Positions 43,001-51,600 of a stretch of DNA of 64,000 nucleotides are shown here, piece after piece. The notes under the pieces were generated by a model, which saw nothing but the letters and a program-made list of their open reading frames with translations, made no database searches and had not been told where the DNA came from. This DNA is from Camelus bactrianus (Eukaryota > Chordata > Mammalia > Artiodactyla > Camelidae). Each line of letters starts with the position of its first letter. The first letter of the stretch is position 1. The position numbers were made by a program, and so were the translations under genes. Location of the stretch: contig NC_133571.1 of assembly GCF_048773025.1 (NCBI RefSeq), forward strand, positions 13,494,620-13,558,619, read 5' to 3'.

Positions 43001-43865
43001 AACTAAGCTACACATGCTGCCTGCCACTGCCAAGAGATCAGTGGCAAAAAATGATTCACTTCCCAGAAGAATGAATCTCTCATCAGCATCAGGAGGAGTC
43101 AGGGCTGTGGGGAGCAGGGAGAATACGCGTAGAACCCGAGGGTTCACAGCCTGCGAAGAAAGTCAGACCTATTCCTGGAATACGTACCAGTTTCTATGCC
43201 ATGCCGACCAGGGGCTCAGGCTCCTCAAGCTGAAGTACTAGCTGAGGCTGGCAGCAATCCAGAATGAGTAATGAACGAGAGAGCAAGGCTATCACGGGGG
43301 GCCCCCAGAACAGCCGTGTAGTGGGACCATAATGTGTCCCACTAACTTTCCTCTTATAAGCTTCTCCAGGAAAAGGGATCAACCAGAGTCCTGAAAAGGC
43401 TGTTTGGAGGATGGGGTGAAAGTATGATACAGCAAGTAGATCCAAGCAGTGTAAGGGGTGATCTGTGTGGATGCTGCATGGTGCTGCCCGGGTTCCCCAC
43501 TGAGGACGGCTCGCTCCCCCAGCTGCTGGGACTGCATCCCCTGAGAGCTCACAGCTGAGCCCTTTTACAGGCATTGTCCTCAGCGGAAGCAGTAGCAGCA
43601 ACACCCAAGTTCATGCCTTCTCTCTGGGAACAGCTCACATGAAAAAGTAGACTATTGCCCTGTGGCGCCCATCCGGGACCACTCTGACAGGTCATCCTGG
43701 CCCAGGAACTCCCCATGGGATTGGCTGCAGTCTCGGTGTAGATCACCTTCTCCCTCTGCCAATCCTGCTTCCTTCCCTTACAGGTGCTTTTCCTGAGCTC
43801 CCTTCGTGAGCCACCTGCATGCAAATCTCCATCACTAAGTTAGTTTCCCGAGAAGCCGAATGATG
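40100..43865 (+). mobile_element. Endogenous retrovirus fossil, class I (ERV1-like), internal pol region and probable 3' LTR remnant
   Basis: Old, many-times broken retroviral copy upstream of CD3E. Recognisable parts in order are a reverse transcriptase region near 40.8-41.0 kb, RNase H and connection region near 41.2-42.0 kb, integrase near 42.3-42.8 kb, and 3' sequence near 43.25-43.86 kb with an LTR-like end (GCATGCAAATCTCC). No gag or 5' LTR identified. The number of breaks is large (well over ten); it cannot code for a protein. Confidence 0.75.
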
Positions 43866-44059
43866 ACAATGCACATTTGGAGATAAGAAGGTAACCACCA
43901 GAAAAAAGCAGTTTACACAGTTAGAACTGGTTTTCTCTGGGAAGTGGAAAAGGACTGAGGCAGGAGACTGCTGTTATGTACCCTCTGCATTCTTCATTGT
44001 TTCTAACATGTGCGTGTATTACTCCCGTAATTAATTTTTTTCATTTAAAAATATAAAAT

Positions 44060-44490
44060 TTTTAAAGAATCTGATACTGTTGTCCTCCTGTTTTAAACCC
44101 TTCAATCACTTCCTGTTGCCCATAGAATAATCCTTAAGAATCTTTAACAAGGCTTGCAAATCCCTCCCCACCTGGCCCCTGCTGAGTTTCATGTCCCATT
44201 TCTTCCCACTCCTTCTCATTCCCCGTTTACTTGCCTTTCTGAACTTCCAGTTTCTTGAATGGGCCTCTCTTTCTCGTGTCCAGGCTCCCAACATGCTGCT
44301 CCCTCTGTCTGGAATATTTTACTTGTCCTGCCCTCCACCTGGTACACTCCTATCCATTTATCAGGTTTCAGCTTAAATGTCACCTTCTCAGGGACACCTT
44401 GCCTACCCCTGGACTATATTAGGCCCTCTCTTTTATCACTCCCACAGCCTCTGTATTTCTTCTTTCTCAGCATCAATCTCCTGAAATAAT
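44060..44490 (+). repeat. L2 LINE 3' region
   Basis: TTCAATCACTTCCTGTTGCCC, CTCCCTCTGTCTGGAATATTTTACTTG, TCAGCTTAAATGTCACCTTCTCAGGGACACC. Confidence 0.85.
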
Positions 44491-44679
44491 CAACGTAATG
44501 TCCACATTGCCTTCCATCCTCCACAAGGACACTCTCTCTTGTGACTGCTGTATTACTAACACCCAGCCCATACTACAGCACAGCAGACATCAAATATTTA
44601 CTACATCAGTGAATTTCACCAAAACAAAAAAAGCAGTTTACGAAGTTAGAAGTGGTTTTCTCTGGGTCCCAGCTGTTTT

Positions 44680-44865
44680 CGAGGGCCCCAGCTCTGCAAT
44701 CTGCGACAACTTAGATAACCTGTCTGAGCCTCAGTTTGCTCAAGTATAAAATGGGGATGAAAATAGTACCTACCTTAGAGGGTTGTTTTGAGGATTAAGT
44801 GAGATCTATTGGTAAAGCCCTTAGCATGGTGCCGGGCATAAAGCAGGCATTTGATCGATGCATGC
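44680..44865 (+). repeat. MIR SINE
   Basis: CTGTCTGAGCCTCAGTTTGCTC, AAAATGGGGATGAAAATAG, GGGTTGTTTTGAGGATTAAG. Confidence 0.8.
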
Positions 44866-45229
44866 TCAAAAATTAAGAAAGGCTGTATCCATTTACACTC
44901 ACATCAGCCGATTCTGAGAACTCACTCTTTCCCATTTCCAACATTGAATATTGTGTTTTTAAATCTTTTTACAAACACTATAGGCCAAAAAAAATGGCAT
45001 CTCATGGTTTTATGTCAACATGCATTTCTGAGCCAACAGCTTTTGCTAATAAAATGGCTGCACCTTGCTGCCTCAAGCCAGGTACACCAGAAAGAAAGCA
45101 ACTCATTGGTGAGCCTCTTTCTTCCTGCCACAGTTTGTTTGGTGGGGAGAGGATATCCGAGAAGAGGGCCCCCAATGTGGGGGCTGCATTGTGCCAGGCC
45201 CAGGCAGCCTAATTGCAGGTATTTTTCAC

Positions 45230-45437
45230 AACACCTTCAGGTTTTGCCAGGCCTCTTGCTCACCCAATGGGAGGACGTGGGGCTCCGCTCTCCCCAGCCA
45301 ACCCAGGTGGCTGCCTCTGCCTCGAACGTCTCCCAGTGACGTAGAACCCTGCAGGCCCAGAGGCCCCTCCACACTTCCTGTGTGGGGTTCAGAAACCCGC
45401 CTCCCCTCCCAGCCTTAAGCGCCTGTTTCAGAAAATG
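45230..45437 (+). other. CD3E: CD3E exon 1, non-coding 5'UTR
   Basis: Runs colinearly with the human CD3E leader exon as I remember it (GGCCCAGAGGCCCCTCC, TCCTGTGTGGGGTTCAGAAACCC) and ends AGAAAATG|GTGAGT at 45437. The 5' boundary is approximate. It contains an ATG at about 45270 opening a 25-codon frame and an ATG at the very last three bases; both are upstream of the CD3E start. Confidence 0.7.
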
Positions 45438-45549
45438 GTGAGTCTCCCTCTTACAAACTCCACTTTCTCATCCCAGCTTTGGAAGCAATGGCCCCAGGGT
45501 CCTCATCCCCAGCGGGGATTTTGAATAAGTTCTCTGGTTTCTGTTTCAG

Positions 45550-45658
45550 AAGCTATAAGCCAACCGGCCTCCGCCATCTTAGGTAGCGTACGTGTCCGGT
45601 GAGGGAAAGATGCCGTCGGGGAATCTCTGGAGAGTTCTGGGACTCTGCCTCTTATCAG
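45550..45658 (+). CDS. CD3E: CD3E exon 2 (5'UTR, start codon, signal peptide)
   Basis: Acceptor GGTTTCTGTTTCAG|AAGC at 45550. ATG at 45610 has A at -3. It encodes [16 protein letters not shown]; donor TCAG|GTAAGG. The leader part includes CTCCGCCATCTTAG, shared with human as I remember it. Confidence 0.93.
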
Positions 45659-48600
45659 GTAAGGAGGATGGAATGAAAAAGGTGTTTCTGCAGACCACGG
45701 AAGGCTCACAGCCTCACCTGGTGCTGCCCAGTGATACCCAGGAGCCTCATTTACCAGAAAATGTAAGGAAGTGTTTGAGCAGTGTTATGGAGGCAGCTAG
45801 GTCTGGGGACTAATGAGAAAGATGTGAGCCCGGGAGACCTTTCAGAGAACAGCCGAGGAAAAGCACTTGGGATGATCGTATCTACTGAAAAAGCAAGGAG
45901 GTCTTTGTGGCTCTGGGAACAAGTTCGTTCTGTCAGTGAACGACCCAGCCCTTAAGAACTAACACAAGAGAGACAGAAAAGTAATCTTCACCCTTTGTTA
46001 TGAGGAGACTAGTTAGTTGAACCCAAACTCTGCACAGGGTATGTAGCAAGCTTAGTACCTGAGACAATGAAACACCTCATAATTTCCAGTCCTTTTCAGT
46101 TGATCAAGAGCTTTCAGTTAGTTCAGTCCTTTTTGAAGCAAGGTGGAATATGAACAGATAAATAACCAAGAGCATTTCCATATCTCATATCAGATAAATA
46201 AGATTTTTTTTTAAGGTTGCCATTTATTGAGTGCCTGGTACCATGTTAAAAAGTCTTTACACGTGTCGGCTAATTTAACCAAAACCTCCGCCTTGGAAGA
46301 CGAACGTTATCTGTAGCCCTTATTTTACAAAGAAACTGTAACTTAAAGAAGTTAAATACTTATTCAAAACCAGACAGTTAGTAAGCGCCAAAGCTGATCT
46401 GGGAAATCAGGACTGCCCATAGGCCTGTGCTCTTAATGACTGCACGGCCTGAGGCAGAATGGGTCACAACGCTTCTATTTCAGAGACCGAGAAAATACTG
46501 TCATAGCCTGGGCTCCCTTCTCAGAGGCACAGCCATGATGTCTCCACTTCCTGCTTCAGCTTGGGTTTCTCAAGCTTGAACATGCACACGAATCACCAGG
46601 GGACCTTGTTAAACTGTAGCTTCTGCTTCAGTAGATCTGGAGTGGGACCTGCAATTCTGCGTTGTCTAACGAGCTCTCAGGCTTATTAGTCGGCTTCTGG
46701 CCCAAGGAACACATTTGGAGTGTCAAGGAGCAGAGTGTGACCCCTTCAGGGAGTTGTCAGGCATTGCCTTTGAGGTTGATAGTATAACTTATGCTTGGCC
46801 TAAAGAGAGAGAGGGAGAGCCAAGCACCCCGAGAGACTGGGCATCATGAGAATGTGGCCAGTCTGCTCTGGTTATAGGGGGAGGTGCAGAGTTGGGGGGG
46901 TCTCACCCAGTATAGAAGACGTTGATAAAAGAGATGTACACAAAACTTTCAGGCAATGTCCAGTTGGCCATTGTAAAGAATCCAAATTGGGGGTGGGAGT
47001 ATAACTCAGTGGTAGAGTGTGTGCTTAGTATGCACGAGGCCCTGGACTCCATCACTAGTATCTCCACCAAAAAAAACAAAAACAAAAACCGAATCCAATT
47101 ATTGCTGGGTGAGGGCATTCTGGAGGGCCCAGTGGAAACGTGATCATTCTCTAAGTAAATGAATAATCAAAGTTTCAAATATTTCCATCTCTGTCTCAAG
47201 CAGAAAACAAATGGAAAAACTGAACCATCAGACAAGCGGGAGTCAGAGACGAAACAAGAATCTCAAATGTGTACCTAACCAAAAGCTTGTTTTTCTCCCT
47301 CAGTCAGAGATTTATTTTCAAAATGGAGGCTTGGGTATAAAATTGTTTCACTATTTCTCTAGTCTCCCAAAAAGCAGTCCTAACTTTTTCTAACTTCTGT
47401 TTGTCAAATGTTGTGTGTTTGTGTTTAATCCTAGATGCTTCCTTGTCTTGTTTCGTCCCAAATTGACCAGGAACCCCTGGTCAATATCCAGCAGTCAGTG
47501 TCACTTATCTGGGGTGTAGGAAGGACTGTGATCTCGGGGTGGTTGAGAAGGACCTTAGATGCTCAGAAATGGTCAGACTAGACCCTAGAACTTTTTCTAC
47601 TTGGAACCTCAGGCACTCACAACATTTACTAACTTGTTTTTCTTATTTATTTCCTAGTTGGCACTTGGGGGCAAGAAGGTAAGATATGCTTTTTTCCCTT
47701 GTAATGAAATCCGCCCAGCATGCTTTGTACATATGAGTGGAGCTTTTGCTAGACCTCCCACAGAGCTTCCACTGAGACCAATAAAAGGGGCTTCTATCAT
47801 CTTCACCTTGGCGTTTTCCTCATAAATCTAGAGATTTCTAGCCAAGAAGAGGAAAGCCACAAAGATCCTAGGAAATAATGAGTCTTAACGATTCAAAAGA
47901 AAAAATTTGAGACAATTAAGTTGAAAGTACCAACAGTTTTCATTTGTTTGCATTTTATATTTGATGTGAAATTTTGTAGAACGTTTGTGGCTTGAATGCA
48001 TGCCTAGAGATGCACTGAATAAGCCTCTGGGGCAGCATTTGGGTGCATATTCAGAATCACATGTCAGAATACTCTGAAACTGTGTGTGTGCATGTGTGTT
48101 CATATGTGCACATGCATATGAGTGTGCCTGGCCTGGACTTACTTTCTCAATCACAGTGGAGAGTTAGGAATGTCCAAATATTGGAAGCCTTTCTATTCAA
48201 TCAGCCCTTCCAAACTGAGTGGACCAGGTTTGTGTTTAAAGGCAGCCACTGGGCCAGTCTCCATCCCATTGCATTACACGGCCTACCTTGCAGTGTCCTT
48301 TGAATCCTCTTTTGATCATGCAGAATGCGTTAATGTTACATTATTGACAGATGAGATATGTCGAAATCAGTGATATGCTTCAGGATAACTCCTCTCTTCT
48401 GCTTGCTGTTACCATTTAAGGTTGATTTTGCAGGGGAGGGTAATTAGGTTTATTTATTTACTTATTTGATGGATGTACTGGGGACTGAACCCAGGCCCTC
48501 CTGCACGCTAAGTACATGCTCTGCCACTGAGCTATACCCTCCCCCCCAGGGCTGACTTTTGTTTATCATTTAATTTATGCCCAATATAGAGCTTCTTTTT

Positions 48601-51600
48601 TTCCTAGCTTTATTGGGATATAGTTGACATATAACATGATGTAAGCTTAAGGTATACAATGTAATGATTTTATAAATATATGTATTTTATATTTATATAT
48701 CAAATATGTGTATTATATTCAGAATGATTACTTTGAACCCTTTTTTTGTAAATAATTAGCCTTCAGTTGTTTAATGTGGGATATAGGACCATAAACAGCT
48801 TTTCATACACAGCCATGGGGAATTTGAACATCCATTGTTTTCTAAAGGTTGAGGGAAGTGTCCTAACCCATGGGGCAGGGTCTGATCTTAGTAGCTGATT
48901 GGACTACTATTAATAGTTTCTTATCATTTCCTTTTCAGACTCTGAAGAAACTGGTAAGAGGATTTTCTCTCTGTATGACTTCCTTTCAAATGTGGAACAA
49001 GATGGTCATAGAGGCCATAGTAATAAATACAAAGAACCAGAAATATTAGAGGGAACATAGAATTATCTTTCAGTAGGATCTGTATGAGGTGTGTCTATGT
49101 TTGTTGCTAACTGTCACATTTGATTATAGCTGAGCATGGTATGACTCCCTGAGCATCCATTCAGGGAAGAATACACATGTGGACATGGCTTGGAGCCACC
49201 ATAAGTTTTTGTGTAAATCACAAGTTCATTGAAGGCAGAGATGTCGTCTTATTTACCTGGCCCAGTGCCTGGCACATAGTAGGTACTCAATGAATTTTTT
49301 TTGAATGACTAAATTCTCATACACATAAATAAATCACTAGTTCCCTCCCCTCAAGAAGATGATGGTCTTACCTGAGAGACAAGTAACTGATAATATAGTG
49401 TGTTGCCTGCTCTGATATGGGAAGATACATAATAAAATAAAACATGAAGAGAAGAGCGTTCAACTCTACAGAGGATGGTTAGGGAAGGCTCCCCAGAGGA
49501 GGTGATTCTTGAGCTGAGTTTTAAAGGGTAAGCTTATTTATCTTTCGGGGAAGACTATCTTAGGCAGAGGAGAAGGCTGTGTAGCATGAGGTTAAGAGTC
49601 TAACTCTGAAGCTAGACAGTCATATTGAAGCCTGGCTCAACTTCTTCCTTGTTGAGTATCTGAATAATTCACTTCTCTGTGCCATAGCATCATCATGTGT
49701 TAAATGTAAATAATGATACTTGTAGGGTTGTTATGAGGACTGAATGAATAATTTGCTTAGAATATTCTCTGGCATAGAGAAAGGAGTAGGTAAGTTTTAG
49801 CTCTCATTATATCGGAAGTAAGCAAACTAAACAATAAGCATTAAAGTTTATTGAGCATGTATGTTCTAGGTATTGCCCTTAATATTTTAACTGAATTTCC
49901 TCACCCAATTCTCCTACCATCCCTAGTCTACAGATAAGAAAACCAAGGCTTAGAAAATAAATAGTCCAACCCCAGGGATAAATACTAATGCAGATTTAGC
50001 TGATGCAGAAGCACATTTTTTTTAACCATTATGAAACACCGTGTCTGGGTGTGTATAAAACCTTTGTGAGCATCTGTCCCATTTCTAAGCCTAGACATCT
50101 AGGCCCTTGAATGAGGATGTATTGATCTGAGCTCCACTACTGAATTTGCACCAGTATGAGTTGTGAGCAATTGTTTTTTTTTTTTTTTCAAACAAACACA
50201 CCAAGCAGAGTGAAACGTCTATTTACTTTTAAATTATTTCATTTTTGATTTCTAGTGTAATATTTCTCAGAAATAGCAGTGCTAAAAAAGTATGTCTAAG
50301 TCAAAATATTATCATCTTGGGAGAAGGGATAACCCAGGGGTTAGAGTACATGCTTAGCATGTGTGAGGTCCTGGGTTCAATCCTCAGTACTGCCATTAAA
50401 ATAACTAACTAAATAAATAAACCTAATCACCTCCCCCCTCAGAAAAAATATTATCAACTATCTATTGTCATTATACTCAGCTTCTGATCATTAGCAGATA
50501 GATGACTCTAGAGAATGACCTGTTTACACTCCATATGATCTGAGCTGGAGAGCTGCCTAAGCACCTGGGTTGGAACTCAATTCTGTCCTCCATGGTAGCC
50601 AGACCCCCAGAAGGAAAGGAAGAAAGTGACTAACATTTTTCCTGAGCATCTGCTACGTGCCATCCATTTTCACCTTCAAAAACCATTTAATTCTCACAAA
50701 TACCCTGTGAGGTAGGTGTTTTAGCTCCATTTCCCAGATGAAGAAACTGAAGGTCAGAGAAGTTAAATGGTTTTCCTTTGGTCACACAGCCTAATGCAGA
50801 TCTGGGATTCAAACACGGGGCTTCTGATGCAGTCCGGTGTTCTCTCCCCAATATCACACTGTAGCAAAACAGCCCCAACAGAGAGGGTTTTCTCTGTGCA
50901 CGGCTGCCTCTCCTCTCTTTCAGCTGCCATATCTACACTCGAGCATAGCCTAGTGCTGCCCAGCATCCCAGCCACAAGTCTTCCAGGAAATAAGGATGCA
51001 CCCAGCCCCACTTCCCAGGACAAAACTGCCTGCTGTGGGAATTTGGCAGATCCCCAAATTATATTCATAGATTTCATTCGTCCCCTAGTTCCTCCCTCTA
51101 AAACACTTCATTGAGAGTTGATTATACTCAGATATAATTTAAAATAAAGCCACTTTTTATTGGGAGAACCATTTCCTTAAAATGTATGTAGTGCTTCACA
51201 CAGTTTAAGGGCAATAACAGAAAAGTGGTATGGAGTTTGAAGAAAGATATATGATCTCTGCTATGTGGGATTCTGTTAGTTTTAAGAAAGAACTTCTGAA
51301 CAATGAAAAACAGGTGAGCCCAAGAATTAGTGATTCAAAAATGTGAAGGTCTTTATCTCTGAGTAGACTCTTTCATATCTACCTGGCCGATGATTCTTGC
51401 TAATCTAAGAGAATAAGCTTGAAGACTTCTAGAATTTTTCAGCTTTAGGATTTTAAGTCTTTCTGAACTTTAGTGGACCAAGGTCTAGAAGCATATGCTG
51501 GTACATTCTCAATTTGATGTATCTGATTGTATCTATAAGCATGATCTCATAGGCTAAGTACATACCTCACTGTTAAGGTTTAGGGCTCCATGAAAAATGG

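Noticed and set aside
50767-51114. 115-codon frame in a CD3E intron
   Set aside because: Overlaps a MIR, has no splice support and no domain.
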